From contig NZ_JBDOIO010000004.1 of the NCBI RefSeq assembly GCF_039831995.1, positions 1,178,001 to 1,242,000 of the forward strand: a stretch of DNA of 64,000 bases, read 5' to 3'. Positions 28,531-37,420 of the stretch are shown here, piece by piece; the stretch's first letter is position 1, and every line of letters begins with the position of its first letter. The stretch comes from Paenibacillus pabuli (lineage in GTDB: Bacteria; Bacillota; Bacilli; Paenibacillales; Paenibacillaceae). Both the position numbers and the translations under genes were made by a program. The notes beneath the pieces are model-generated. The model did not search any database. It saw only the letters and a program-made list of their open reading frames with translations, and was not told where the DNA came from.

Positions 28531-30026
28531 GTGAGAATAGATCCGGCAGATCAGCAGACAATCCGAGTAGAGGTAACGGAAACCAGAACCGTCGCCCGAA
28601 TCCAGGGAAGCCGGGTGGCTCCCGAAAAGATGGGGGCTCTCAAAATTCGGAAGGAACTGCGCGTTCCCAAAGACCAAAGACTTCACCGCGCGCACTTGCA
28701 GTTAAAGTGCTCAGTGCTGTGGAACAGGATGGGGCTTATAGTAACCTGGAACTCAATCGGCGTCTGAAAGAGGCTGAGCTTAGTCCGGCAGATGCAGGGC
28801 TGGCAACCGAGCTGGTATACGGAACAATTGCTAGACGGAACACGCTTGATTATTTTTTGGAACGTTTTGTAGCCAAAGGAATCGCCAAACTCCAGCCTTG
28901 GGTACGAAGTCTGCTGCGGATCAGTGTCTACCAGATGCTGTACCTGGATCGGATTCCCGAACATGCTGTTGTAAGTGAAGCCGTCAATCTGGCAAAGAAA
29001 CTGGGTCACCAGGGAATCTCGGGCATGGTCAATGGCGTTCTGCGCAACATGATCCGTAACCGGGACGAATTGCGTATTCCGAATGATCTGCCAGCTGCTG
29101 AACGCATTGCACTGGAGCACTCTCATCCGCTGTGGATGGTTAAACGCTGGATCGCCCAATACGGTGAAGAGACAGCAGAAGCGATCTGCAAGGCCAATAA
29201 TGAACCACCGGCAGTGAGTGTCCGGGTAAATACGACAATGACCACTCGTGAGAAACTTATGCGCGAGATGGAGAGCACGGGTGCAGTGGTAGAACCTTCC
29301 CGGTTAAGTCCTGACGGCATTCTGGTGCGTAGCGGTGGGAATATGGCACTAACGTCATGGTACCGGGATGGATTGTTCTCAGTGCAGGACGAAAGTTCCA
29401 TGCTTGTGGCGGAAGCGGTCGCACCTGAAGAAGGCCAAACCGTGCTGGATTGCTGTGCAGCTCCTGGCGGTAAGACAGCTCACATGGCCGAGAAAATGCA
29501 GGACCGTGGACGGATCATTGCCAATGACGTACATGCACATAAGCGCCAGCTTATCATGGATCAGGCAGACCGCTTGGGTCTGGGCTGTATTGATGCAGTA
29601 ACTGGAGATGCACTGGATCTGGATGAACGTTACCCTCATGCGTCGTTTGATCGCATCCTTCTGGATGCGCCGTGCTCAGGTCTCGGTGTCATTCGCCGGA
29701 AGCCGGATGTCAAATGGACCAAGTCGCCTGAGGATATTGAAGATATCTCGGCGCTGCAGCGTGAATTGCTGGACCGGGTTGCAACGCTGTTGAAGCCGGG
29801 CGGCGTTCTGGTGTACAGCACATGTACGATTGAGCCAGCAGAGAACGAACTTATGGTCGCTGACTTCCTGAAGCGCCATGCCGAATACCAGGCCTTGGAT
29901 TCTGCCTGGACCGGAACCGAGATGGAAAAGTGGAATCCGGTGAACGGGGGCGTGCAGATCCTGCCCCAGTATGCACACAGTGACGGCTTTTTCATTGCAA
30001 GGCTAACACGTACAGCTAATGAATAA
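28527..30026 (+). CDS. rsmB: 16S rRNA (cytosine-967-C5)-methyltransferase RsmB
   Basis: SAM-dependent m5C methyltransferase. An N-terminal NusB-like domain (about 55-190) precedes the methyltransferase domain with SAM motif 'LDCCAAPGGKTAHMAEKM' (about 308), 'LLDAPCSGLGVIRRKPD' (about 383) and the catalytic Cys in 'YSTCTIEPAENE' (about 432). The first 50 residues are an extra basic, Gly/Asn/Arg/Pro-rich stretch that Bacillus RsmB lacks; it looks disordered and may bind RNA. The ATG overlaps the fmt stop. Confidence 0.93.
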   Translation: MSENRSGRSADNPSRGNGNQNRRPNPGKPGGSRKDGGSQNSEGTARSQRPKTSPRALAVKVLSAVEQDGAYSNLELNRRLKEAELSPADAGLATELVYGTIARRNTLDYFLERFVAKGIAKLQPWVRSLLRISVYQMLYLDRIPEHAVVSEAVNLAKKLGHQGISGMVNGVLRNMIRNRDELRIPNDLPAAERIALEHSHPLWMVKRWIAQYGEETAEAICKANNEPPAVSVRVNTTMTTREKLMREMESTGAVVEPSRLSPDGILVRSGGNMALTSWYRDGLFSVQDESSMLVAEAVAPEEGQTVLDCCAAPGGKTAHMAEKMQDRGRIIANDVHAHKRQLIMDQADRLGLGCIDAVTGDALDLDERYPHASFDRILLDAPCSGLGVIRRKPDVKWTKSPEDIEDISALQRELLDRVATLLKPGGVLVYSTCTIEPAENELMVADFLKRHAEYQALDSAWTGTEMEKWNPVNGGVQILPQYAHSDGFFIARLTRTANE

Positions 30027-30047
30027 ATCCATAGCACGCAAGGAAGG

Positions 30048-30079
30048 CCGCCGGGGGGAACTTCGGCGGATTTCTTTTG
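30048..30079 (+). terminator. Probable terminator after rsmB
   Basis: CCGCCG (30048-30053) pairs with CGGCGG (30064-30069), followed by ATTTCTTTT. It lies 20 bases past the rsmB stop. Confidence 0.6.
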
Positions 30080-30103
30080 TAATGGGGTGCGGCTTGTGCG
30101 CCG

Positions 30104-30115
30104 AGGTGTTATAAT
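30104..30115 (+). promoter_or_regulatory. Candidate extended -10 promoter for rlmN-prpC-prkC
   Basis: TGTTATAAT (30107-30115) is a perfect -10 with the TGn extension. The -35 region is poor, which is tolerated by extended -10 promoters. It follows the rsmB terminator and precedes rlmN by about 100 bases. Confidence 0.4.
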
Positions 30116-30216
30116 GCATGAAGTGCAAGACTCTAGGGCATACATGGATGTAAAGTGGTCTTTGTGATAGAATAGGAAGAATGAAAAGAAAAGAAGGAAT
30201 AGGTGTTGACAACAAA

Positions 30217-31257
30217 ATGAAACCTTTTATATATGATTTTTCCCTGGAAGAGCTGCAGCAATGGGCTGTTGAGAATGGGGAACCCGCTTTTCGCGGTGGT
30301 CAGATTTTCGACTGGATATATGTGAAGCGAGTAAATGATTTCAGTGAAATGACGAATCTGTCCAAAGCACTGCGCGAGAAGCTGGCAGAGCAATTTGAAT
30401 TTGTAACCCTTACCGAAATTACGAAATTTGAATCCAAGGATGGAACGGTGAAGTTCCTGTTTGGCCTTCATGATGATCATGCAATCGAAACGGTTATTAT
30501 GAAGCACAACTATGGTAACAGCATCTGTGTAACGACACAGGTGGGCTGCCGAATCGGTTGTACGTTCTGTGCGTCCACACTGGGTGGACTGAAACGTAAC
30601 CTGACAGCAGGCGAGATTGTTGCTCAGGTCGTACAGGCTCAGAAGATTCTGGATGAGCGCGGCGAACGTGTAAGCAGCATCGTTATCATGGGTTCGGGTG
30701 AACCGTTTGAAAACTACGAAGCGACAATGACTTTCCTGCGCATCATGATTCACGAAAAGGGCCTGAATATCGGTCAGCGCCACATCACGGTGTCCACAAG
30801 CGGAATCGTACCCAACATCTACAAGTTTGCTGATGAAGATACGCAGATCAATCTGGCCATCTCCATCCATGCACCGAATGATGCGCTGCGTTCCAAATTG
30901 ATGCCGGTAAACCGTCGTTTTCCTTTTGACGATGTGATGGAATCCCTTCGGTATTACCTGGCCAAAACAGGCCGGAGAATAACATTCGAGTATGCCCTTA
31001 TCGGTGGAGTGAACGATCAGCCGGAACATGCCGCAGAACTCGCAAGCGTGCTCAAGAACATGCTCTGCCACGTGAACCTGATCCCAGTCAATCACGTACC
31101 TGAACGCAAGTATGTAAGAACATCGAGAAGCGACATTTTCAATTTTCAGAAGATTCTTTCGGAGCAGGGTGTTAATGTAACCATTCGTCGTGAACAGGGA
31201 CATGATATTGCTGCCGCTTGCGGTCAGCTTCGTGCAAAGCATATGGAGTTGAGGTGA
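30217..31257 (+). CDS. rlmN: Dual-specificity RNA methyltransferase RlmN
   Basis: Radical-SAM enzyme that methylates C2 of A2503 in 23S rRNA (and A37 in some tRNAs). The 346-residue protein has the cluster motif CRIGCTFC at 111-118 (C-x3-C-x2-C) and '[11 protein letters not shown]' near 162. The conserved C-terminal Cys is in '[11 protein letters not shown]'. ATG 30217 is chosen (AATAGGTG 11 bases upstream); ATG 30181 has its ribosome site too close and would add 12 residues. prpC starts seven bases after the stop. Confidence 0.93.
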   Translation: MKPFIYDFSLEELQQWAVENGEPAFRGGQIFDWIYVKRVNDFSEMTNLSKALREKLAEQFEFVTLTEITKFESKDGTVKFLFGLHDDHAIETVIMKHNYGNSICVTTQVGCRIGCTFCASTLGGLKRNLTAGEIVAQVVQAQKILDERGERVSSIVIMGSGEPFENYEATMTFLRIMIHEKGLNIGQRHITVSTSGIVPNIYKFADEDTQINLAISIHAPNDALRSKLMPVNRRFPFDDVMESLRYYLAKTGRRITFEYALIGGVNDQPEHAAELASVLKNMLCHVNLIPVNHVPERKYVRTSRSDIFNFQKILSEQGVNVTIRREQGHDIAAACGQLRAKHMELR

Positions 31258-31264
31258 GAACGTT

Positions 31265-32041
31265 TTGATCAAAACAGTTCATGTGAGCCATATCGGACGC
31301 GTGCGTTCGGTTAATGAAGATTCAGCCTGGATCCGTAATCTGGAGACAGGGTATATTCTGGGCATTGTCGCCGATGGCATGGGCGGGCATCTCGCTGGAG
31401 ATACCGCAAGCCGTCTGGCAGTTGAGACATTGGTGCATGACCTTGGGACATTGGAACCGGGGCTGTCACATGCATCCTTGTCTGCTGCCCTCAGCGATGC
31501 TATTTTGCATGCCAACGAAGTGATATATCGGACTGCATCCGGGGATGACAAATACCACAACATGGGTACGACCGTGGTTGCTGCCTTGTTGAATGATGCC
31601 GAAGGCGTTATCGGTCATATCGGGGATAGCCGAGCTTACAAAATTGCAAACAAACAAGTGATCCAGTTAACGGAAGACCATACCCTGGTGAATGAATTGT
31701 TTAAAAATGGTCAGATCAGCAAGGAAGATGTATCTCATCATCCGCGTCGCAATGTGCTGACCCGTGCTCTGGGAACCGATGCAGAAGTAAAAGTGGATCT
31801 GGATTCCATCAAGCTGGAAACAGGCGAAGTTTTGCTGCTGTGCAGTGATGGACTTAGCAATCTGGTCAGCAACGAACAGCTCGTTCAGGTGGCCGGGAAT
31901 CAGGATCTGCCGCTGGAAGAGCGAGCGGACCGACTGCTTCAGTTAGCTCTGCTGGCTGGCGGAGATGATAATATCACGGTTGCGCTGTTTGAAGTGCAAC
32001 AGGAAGGTTCCGTGGTAACGGAAACGGGGTGTGAGTCATGA
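31265..32041 (+). CDS. prpC: PP2C-family Ser/Thr protein phosphatase PrpC
   Basis: Mn-dependent phosphatase that reverses PrkC phosphorylation. Metal-site motifs are present: 'VRSVNEDS' (about 12-19), 'GIVADGMGGHLAG' (about 33-45), 'GHIGDSRAY' (about 119) and 'GGDDNITV' (about 236). The start is TTG 31265, with GAGGTGAG about ten bases upstream, and it overlaps nothing. The stop overlaps the prkC start (ATGA), the usual coupled pair. Confidence 0.94.
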   Translation: MIKTVHVSHIGRVRSVNEDSAWIRNLETGYILGIVADGMGGHLAGDTASRLAVETLVHDLGTLEPGLSHASLSAALSDAILHANEVIYRTASGDDKYHNMGTTVVAALLNDAEGVIGHIGDSRAYKIANKQVIQLTEDHTLVNELFKNGQISKEDVSHHPRRNVLTRALGTDAEVKVDLDSIKLETGEVLLLCSDGLSNLVSNEQLVQVAGNQDLPLEERADRLLQLALLAGGDDNITVALFEVQQEGSVVTETGCES

Positions 32042-34251
32042 TTGGGCACCAGCTAGGCGGACGCTATGAAGTCATTGAGCGCGTTGGCGGTGGCGGCATG
32101 GCACTTGTGTACAAGGCCCAGGATCTCCTTCTGAACCGGAATGTGGCGATCAAGGTGCTGAGACAGCAATTTGTACATGATGAGGAATTCATCCGACGTT
32201 TCCGTAGAGAAGCGCAGTCTGCTGCTTCTTTATCTCATCCGAATGTCGTCAGCATCTATGATGTAGGCCAGGAAGATGACGTTCATTATATTGTTATGGA
32301 GTATGTGGAAGGCAAAAACCTGAATGAGATTATTAAAGAGCGGGCTCCCCTGCAGGTGGATGAAGCTGTTCGAATTGCTTCCCAAATTGCAGATGCTCTG
32401 GATCATGCACATCATAATCAGATTATCCATCGGGATATCAAACCGCATAATATATTGATTGGCCGTAACGGCCGTGTGAAGGTTACCGATTTCGGGATTG
32501 CCCGAGCGGTTACATCCACAACGATTACACAAACCGGCTCCGTAGTCGGCTCCGTGCATTACTTCTCACCAGAGCATGCCAAAGGTATTGTTACTGGCGA
32601 GAAGTCGGATTTATATTCTCTCGGTATCGTACTCTATCAAATGCTGACTGGGCAGCTACCGTTCCTCGGCGAGAGTCCGATCAGTGTTGCCTTAAAGCAT
32701 CTGCAGGAAGAATTTGATGAACCTCGCAATTTCAACCCGCTGATTCCGCAAAGTGTGGAAAATGTTATTCTGAAATCAATGCGGAAAAATCCGCAGGAGC
32801 GCTATCAGTCGGCCAAGGAAATGCAGAACGATCTGGAAACCTGTTTGATGCCGGAGCGTCGCAATGAAACCAAGATCGACTTCCCGGATGAGGATGATGT
32901 GGATCAAACCCGTGTCATGCCTGCCATCAAGCCGGAACCTCGAGGAATTACTTCTACAGGCGCGGCTCCGGTCATGGAACTGGACGAGGAGAACAACAAA
33001 GGCAAGCCCAAAACGAAGAACTGGAAAAAACCAACACTATTGATCTCATTGACTGTCCTAATTTTAATCGCCATGGTGGGTGTTGTGTGGTACGTCAAGG
33101 GTATGCTCGTTGTGCCTGAAGTGAAAGTGCCTAATGTTGTTAACCAGACTGAAGAAAAGGCACGCCAGATTCTTCAGGATGAGGGTTTAGTTGTGAGCGA
33201 TGATATCATTAGGCAGTACAAGGAAGGTGTCGATCCCGGCATCGTATTTGAACAAAGCCGAAACGAAGGCGATGTGGTCAAGGAAGGTTCGGAAATTCAA
33301 CTTAGTGTCGGAGCCGAAAAAGAACTGACCAAAATGATCAGCGTTGAAGGTGATTCCTATGAGGATGCAGTCAAGGATCTGACGAATCTGGGGATCAGTG
33401 AAGATCGCATTAAGCGTAAAGACGATTACTCTAATGACGTTGCTTCCGGTATGGTTATCTCGCAGACTCCTGGAGCCGATGAAGAATTTGATCCGGAACA
33501 GACCGAAATTGTCTTAACGGTTAGCAAAGGCGCGGAGACGGTGAAGATGCCTGATCTGAAAAATCGTACCCGCAACGAAGCTGAGCAGATGATCAAGTCT
33601 GCCGGACTGGTTCTGGCTCAGGTTCAGGAAGAGTCGAGCTATACGGTTGAGAAGGGGAAAGTGACCCAGCAATGGCCTGTGGAAGCTGGAGCCGATGTAA
33701 AACCTGGTGACAAAATCACCATATTCGTCAGCACGGGCTATCCTCCTGAGGCATTGGAGTACTCCTTCAATATCAACGTTTCACCAAAAGAAGAGGGCAA
33801 AAACAGCAAGATTCGTATTACATTCGAAGATGCCCGTGGCAAGAATCAGGAATGGGGAACCCGGACCATTAACAAGTCCAATCAGGCCCTGACCATTCCG
33901 CTTGTTCTGGCTCCGAATGAGAATGGTGCTGTATCTGTATATCGTGATGGTCAGTTCCTGGATACGTACGTGGTTACCTACGCAGAGGCCAAGAATGGCA
34001 CCGTAATTGTGCCAACCATTGAGCCTGAGATCAGTAATCAGCCAGCACCTCCAGCGAATGAGCCTGAAGAAGGCGGCGGTGGTGACGAAGGCAGCGTGGA
34101 TAGCAACCAGGAAGGTGAACCTGAATCCACTCCTACCGACGGTGAAGAAGATAATGAAAGTGAAGATACGTCTGCCATGAATAGTGGCAAAGGTAAGGGG
34201 CATGGAAAAGAAAAAAATAATGACGTCGTTAACGCATCAAGCCGTCCATGA
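32038..34251 (+). CDS. prkC: PASTA-domain Ser/Thr protein kinase PrkC (Stk1 family)
   Basis: Membrane kinase that senses muropeptides or cell-wall fragments. The kinase domain (about 10-270) has 'GGGGMALVYKA', the catalytic HRDIKPHN (about 138) and DFG. A single transmembrane helix lies near 330-352. Three PASTA repeats follow outside the cell (about 362-425, 430-500, 502-570). A C-terminal beta-rich domain and an acidic, Glu/Pro/Asn-rich tail of about 70 residues make it longer (737) than B. subtilis PrkC (648). The stop codon lies in the loop of a perfect 9-bp hairpin. Confidence 0.94.
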   Translation: MIGHQLGGRYEVIERVGGGGMALVYKAQDLLLNRNVAIKVLRQQFVHDEEFIRRFRREAQSAASLSHPNVVSIYDVGQEDDVHYIVMEYVEGKNLNEIIKERAPLQVDEAVRIASQIADALDHAHHNQIIHRDIKPHNILIGRNGRVKVTDFGIARAVTSTTITQTGSVVGSVHYFSPEHAKGIVTGEKSDLYSLGIVLYQMLTGQLPFLGESPISVALKHLQEEFDEPRNFNPLIPQSVENVILKSMRKNPQERYQSAKEMQNDLETCLMPERRNETKIDFPDEDDVDQTRVMPAIKPEPRGITSTGAAPVMELDEENNKGKPKTKNWKKPTLLISLTVLILIAMVGVVWYVKGMLVVPEVKVPNVVNQTEEKARQILQDEGLVVSDDIIRQYKEGVDPGIVFEQSRNEGDVVKEGSEIQLSVGAEKELTKMISVEGDSYEDAVKDLTNLGISEDRIKRKDDYSNDVASGMVISQTPGADEEFDPEQTEIVLTVSKGAETVKMPDLKNRTRNEAEQMIKSAGLVLAQVQEESSYTVEKGKVTQQWPVEAGADVKPGDKITIFVSTGYPPEALEYSFNINVSPKEEGKNSKIRITFEDARGKNQEWGTRTINKSNQALTIPLVLAPNENGAVSVYRDGQFLDTYVVTYAEAKNGTVIVPTIEPEISNQPAPPANEPEEGGGGDEGSVDSNQEGEPESTPTDGEEDNESEDTSAMNSGKGKGHGKEKNNDVVNASSRP

Positions 34252-34260
34252 GGACGGCTT
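34239..34260 (+). other. Perfect hairpin enclosing the prkC stop codon
   Basis: AAGCCGTCC (34239-34247) pairs perfectly with GGACGGCTT (34252-34260); the loop ATGA contains the TGA stop. No T-run follows, so it is not a standard terminator. It may affect termination of translation, mRNA stability or coupling to rsgA. Confidence 0.7.
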
Positions 34261-34312
34261 ATTGCTGACGTTAGGTTGAATGCAACGCAAATTAAAGGAG
34301 GGCGACGGAGCT

Positions 34313-35230
34313 ATGCCAGAAGGTATCATCGTAAAAGCGCTAAGCGGTTACTATTATGTCATGCCATTGTTAGAAAACGGGGTGCCTTCGGTTGAAGGCT
34401 CCGCCGTTCAATGCCGAGCGAGAGGCATATTCAAGAAGAGAGGCGTGTCTCCGCTTGTAGGTGACCGCGTTAGCTATATGCTGACAGAGAATGGTGAAGG
34501 AACAGTAGACGAGATTCGAGAACGGGAGACTGAATTAATCCGTCCCCCTGTTGCGAACGTCAGTCTGGCTGTTCTTCTGTTCTCCGTTAAAGAACCAGAC
34601 ATGAACCTCAATCTGCTGGACAAATTTCTTGTACATATCGAGCAGGCGGGACTGGATGCTCTCATTGTATTAACGAAGCAGGATCTCGTAGACCCAGAGA
34701 AAGATACCAGGGACACTGTGGCCGAGGTTAAGGCGCTCTACGAACAGATTGGGTATGAAGTCATCTCGACCAGCTCGCGAACCGGCGAAGGCAATGAACA
34801 GCTCAAAGAGCGCCTTGCAGGCAAGATTAGTGTGTTCTCTGGTCAGTCCGGTGTAGGTAAGTCTTCCATGCTTAATGCCCTGATGCCAGGGCTGACGCTG
34901 GAAACGAGTGAAATCAGTATGCGTCTTGGCCGCGGCAAACATACGACCAGACATGTTGAATTGATCCCGCTGGATAATGGCGGATTTGTAGCAGATACAC
35001 CCGGATTCAGCCAACTGGACTTTCTGGAGATTGGTGTGGAGGAACTATCCACCTGTTTCCGGGAATTTGCCCAGTATGCGGATCAGTGTAAATTCCGCGG
35101 CTGTACCCATACGCATGAGCCCCAATGCCGAGTACTTGCAGCCAAGGAGGAAGGTCTAATCTCCGACAGCCGCTACCGGCATTATGAGCTTTTCCTTACA
35201 GAAATGAAAGACAAGAAGCGGAGGTACTAA
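34313..35230 (+). CDS. rsgA: Ribosome small-subunit-dependent GTPase RsgA
   Basis: Late 30S assembly GTPase with circularly permuted G motifs: TKQD (G4), then '[10 protein letters not shown]' (G1), then 'DTPGF' (G3). An OB-fold lies at the N-terminus and a zinc-binding motif at the C-terminus ('[14 protein letters not shown]', C-x4-C-x-H-x5-C pattern). The start is ATG 34313 downstream of AAAGGAGGG; the earlier ATG at 34280 lies before the ribosome site. 305 residues. rpe starts one base after the stop region. Confidence 0.94.
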   Translation: MPEGIIVKALSGYYYVMPLLENGVPSVEGSAVQCRARGIFKKRGVSPLVGDRVSYMLTENGEGTVDEIRERETELIRPPVANVSLAVLLFSVKEPDMNLNLLDKFLVHIEQAGLDALIVLTKQDLVDPEKDTRDTVAEVKALYEQIGYEVISTSSRTGEGNEQLKERLAGKISVFSGQSGVGKSSMLNALMPGLTLETSEISMRLGRGKHTTRHVELIPLDNGGFVADTPGFSQLDFLEIGVEELSTCFREFAQYADQCKFRGCTHTHEPQCRVLAAKEEGLISDSRYRHYELFLTEMKDKKRRY

Positions 35231-35231
35231 T

Positions 35232-35891
35232 ATGATTAAAATTGCTCCATCCATCTTATCTGCAGATTTTGCACGTCTCGGTGCTGAAGTAGCTGAAGCG
35301 CAAGCTGCTGGCGGCGATTGGATACATGTTGATGTCATGGACGGTCATTTCGTCCCGAATATTACGCTTGGTCCAGCCATTGTAAAAGCCATTGCTCCAC
35401 ATACCAACCTGCCACTGGATGTACATCTGATGATTGAAAATCCGGAACGGTACGTTGAGGAATTTGCCAAAGCGGGAGCGGCAGTTATTACCGTTCATGC
35501 GGAGGCATGTGTGCATTTGCACCGTGTGATCCACTTGATTAAGGAACAGGGCGTCAAGGCGGGGGTTGCTCTTAATCCAGGGACGCCAGCCAGTGCCATT
35601 CAGGAAGTGCTGGATGACGTGGACATGGTTCTGGTCATGACCGTGAACCCTGGTTTTGGGGGACAAGCGTTCATCTCGGGAACAATGAACAAAATCAGAC
35701 AAATTCGCAGCTGGCTGAATGAAAAAGGACGCCATGATGTGCACATCGAAGTAGATGGGGGAATTGCGGCCGATACTGCACCGCTCGTTGTGGAAGCAGG
35801 CGCCGATGTACTCGTTGCAGGTAGTGCGGTATTCGGACGTGAGGACCGTGCAGCTGCCATTGCCGAAATTCGTAGCAGCTACGGAGGCTGA
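35232..35891 (+). CDS. rpe: Ribulose-phosphate 3-epimerase
   Basis: Interconverts ribulose-5-P and xylulose-5-P in the pentose phosphate pathway. The 219-residue TIM barrel has '[14 protein letters not shown]', '[14 protein letters not shown]' (metal-site His/Asp), 'VHLMIENP', '[10 protein letters not shown]' and 'EVDGGI'. GGAGG precedes the ATG by about seven bases, inside the end of rsgA. Confidence 0.95.
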   Translation: MIKIAPSILSADFARLGAEVAEAQAAGGDWIHVDVMDGHFVPNITLGPAIVKAIAPHTNLPLDVHLMIENPERYVEEFAKAGAAVITVHAEACVHLHRVIHLIKEQGVKAGVALNPGTPASAIQEVLDDVDMVLVMTVNPGFGGQAFISGTMNKIRQIRSWLNEKGRHDVHIEVDGGIAADTAPLVVEAGADVLVAGSAVFGREDRAAAIAEIRSSYGG

Positions 35892-35895
35892 TTCT

Positions 35896-36147
35896 ATGGG
35901 CCTTAAGGAGACGCTGTGGACAATGGCTGCGAGCCTCGTAACAGGACTGGTACTTGCGTTATTTGCAGTCATTCAATCCCCATACAATGCGCTTACCTCA
36001 CTGATTGGCGTAGGCGTTGTCATTATGTATTTTCGTAAGTTTGATCGTACACGATCGCGCGTTACGTTCGTCATATTCAGCATCCTGTATTACTTGCTGA
36101 GCGTATTCATGATCGCTGTCTATCAGTATGTTCCTGCCCAAACGTAA
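35896..36147 (+). CDS. Small membrane protein of unknown function
   Basis: An 83-residue protein with three hydrophobic segments (about residues 8-27, 32-46 and 57-77) separated by short charged loops ('FRKFDRTRSR'). GGAGG lies eight bases upstream of ATG 35896, inside the rpe end, so it is translated with rpe. I do not recognise the family. In B. subtilis this slot holds thiN, which is absent here. Confidence 0.7.
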   Translation: MGLKETLWTMAASLVTGLVLALFAVIQSPYNALTSLIGVGVVIMYFRKFDRTRSRVTFVIFSILYYLLSVFMIAVYQYVPAQT

Positions 36148-36206
36148 ATGGGCTCTTCTTCGGGCTCGTCATGTTGGAATAGGGACAGGTGGTTCCGCAT
36201 AAATAT

Positions 36207-36241
36207 GGTTACATGAGCAGGTTTCTCATGTAGCCTTTTTT
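36207..36241 (+). terminator. Rho-independent terminator ending the rsgA-rpe transcript
   Basis: GGTTACATGAG (36207-36217) pairs with CTCATGTAGCC (36225-36235) with one wobble pair, then six T. Confidence 0.88.
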
Positions 36242-36315
36242 GTCGTGTTTAAGGTGAAGAAGGCCCTGAAGCATAGGATACGGCGGATGCATGAGCATGA
36301 TGGGGAGGGTGAAGT

Positions 36316-36396
36316 ATGAAATTTTACACATTCAAACTGCCGAAGTTTTTGGGAGGGTTTGTAAAGGCGATCCTTAATACGTTTCAAAAGAACTGA
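36316..36396 (+). CDS. spoVM: Stage V sporulation protein M (26-residue peptide)
   Basis: Tiny amphipathic peptide that recognises the curved forespore membrane and anchors the SpoIVA coat basement layer. The 26 codons begin Met-Lys-Phe-Tyr-Thr and include 'KLPKFLGG', as in B. subtilis SpoVM, and end with Gln-Lys-Asn. The Pro in the middle, needed for curvature recognition, is kept. GGGAGGGTGA lies about five bases upstream. The position just before rpmB matches Bacillus. It is too short for automatic gene calling and easily missed. Confidence 0.93.
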   Translation: MKFYTFKLPKFLGGFVKAILNTFQKN

Positions 36397-36531
36397 TAAG
36401 ATTGAGAGCAGGCACCAAGGGCGAATACCGCCGCGTTGGCTTCAGGACGATTGGAAAATCCAACCTGAGAAGCGCCATGCGGCGGGCATTCACATGCTTG
36501 CGCAGGTACTTATGTCCTTTTTTGCATACCA

Positions 36532-36563
36532 AAAAAGCACCTGCAGAGAACAAGGTGCTTTTT
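36532..36563. terminator. Bidirectional terminator between spoVM and rpmB
   Basis: AAAAAGCACCT (36532-36542) pairs with AGGTGCTTTTT (36553-36563) around a 10-base loop; usable from both strands between the convergent genes. Confidence 0.85.
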
Positions 36564-36593
36564 GCTTATCCGATTTATAGTAGCTTTGCGTGA

Positions 36594-36782
36594 TTATACG
36601 CGAGTCACTTTACCGGCTTTCAGTGCACGGGTGCTTACGTATACACGTTTTGGTTTACCGTTCACGAGAATACGGACCTTCTGAACGTTTACGCCCCAAG
36701 AACGACGGTTACGGTTGTTAGCGTGGGATACGTGGTTACCGGTGCCCGGTTTCTTACCTGTCACATAACATTTGCGAGACAT
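36594..36782 (-). CDS. rpmB: Ribosomal protein bL28
   Basis: 62-residue 50S protein. '[23 protein letters not shown]' and '[23 protein letters not shown]' are diagnostic. A strong site (GGAGGTG) precedes the ATG on the minus strand. The gene is reversed relative to its neighbours, as in B. subtilis. Only one zinc-type Cys (Cys5) is present, so it is the zinc-free form. Confidence 0.96.
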   Translation of the reverse strand: MSRKCYVTGKKPGTGNHVSHANNRNRRSWGVNVQKVRILVNGKPKRVYVSTRALKAGKVTRV

Positions 36783-37003
36783 AGATTACACCTCCTATCC
36801 TAAAATAACCAGTTGCCTTCGGAGAGACGAAAGTCATTCCTTAAAGGCTAAATTGTTCTTCCTGACCATAATAGTCAGGCTCCAGTAGCTAATGGCGTTG
36901 TTCAAGCCGGCATGGCCGGATCATTTCCATTACTTAACCTGCATAAAACAATACTTGAATATAATATCATACCCAAAAAAGCTTCGTCAACTGATCCAAA
37001 AAC
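36783..37003 (-). other. rpmB upstream leader and promoter region
   Basis: AT-rich gap on the rpmB side. A small hairpin (CCTGAC 36861-36866 with GTCAGG 36874-36879) lies in the presumed rpmB leader. It could take part in ribosomal-protein feedback, but no known leader family is recognised. Confidence 0.4.
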
Positions 37004-37007
37004 TTTA

Positions 37008-37036
37008 TTTATTTCTCCTGCCTAATATAGTACAAT
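37008..37036 (+). promoter_or_regulatory. Candidate sigma-A promoter upstream of fakA
   Basis: TTTATT (37008-37013) and TACAAT (37031-37036) are separated by 17 bp. The -35 is weak. It would start a leader of about 375 bases before fakA. Confidence 0.35.
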
Positions 37037-37052
37037 GTTGAATAGTCCATAA

Positions 37053-37402
37053 TACAGCGGTGAACAGGTTGTTGCCGCGTGAAAGCCGGAGATTTGACCG
37101 GCCCAAGAGGTCGGTGGTCTGCAATTTGGCAACGCTGTGCGCTGTGGCATTTCCATCACTGGCACCAGTCTCCATGCGGCATTCATGCCGGCTTTCGATA
37201 CCGGTGCATATCCGTATGCCCCGAACTCGGGCTTCAGCGGTTGCAGGATATCGGTGGCCCGGCCGCCCAGACCGTCGATCCGGACGACATGTTGAATTGT
37301 ATGCCTTTGCCGGACAAGGTATGGACGAAGAATGACGCAATAAGCGTCAGCGCATGAACAGACCAGATAACATCTTGGTGCAAGATGTTCGTGTATCAAG
37401 CT
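37053..37402 (+). other. Hairpin-rich or decayed coding stretch between rpmB and fakA
   Basis: About 350 bp, GC-richer than its AT-rich flanks, with no intact gene. It contains several perfect hairpins: CGGCAT/ATGCCG (37177-37190), CCCG/CGGG around 37220-37231, TGACGC/GCGTCA (37334-37350) and AACATCTTG/CAAGATGTT (37369-37389). A 9-base long-range complement, GAAAGCCGG (37081-37089) with CCGGCTTTC (37188-37196), competes with the first hairpin. Frames 37098-37230 and 37220-37357 have coding-like composition in different phases, with stops upstream. It is either a structured RNA leader or a frameshifted gene remnant. Confidence 0.5.
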
Positions 37403-37420
37403 AGGAAGGGGAATTCTCAC

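Noticed and set aside
30133..31272. Very long open frame antisense to rlmN
   Set aside because: It mirrors rlmN codons, has no ribosome site and no family resemblance; a shadow of the real gene.
36402..36593. Open frame of 63 codons after spoVM
   Set aside because: No ribosome site, unusual composition, and it runs through the spoVM/rpmB terminator hairpin.
37005..37420. Overlapping open frames on both strands between rpmB and fakA as genes
   Set aside because: No ribosome sites, no family resemblance, Arg/Cys/His-rich products; treated as a structured or decayed region.
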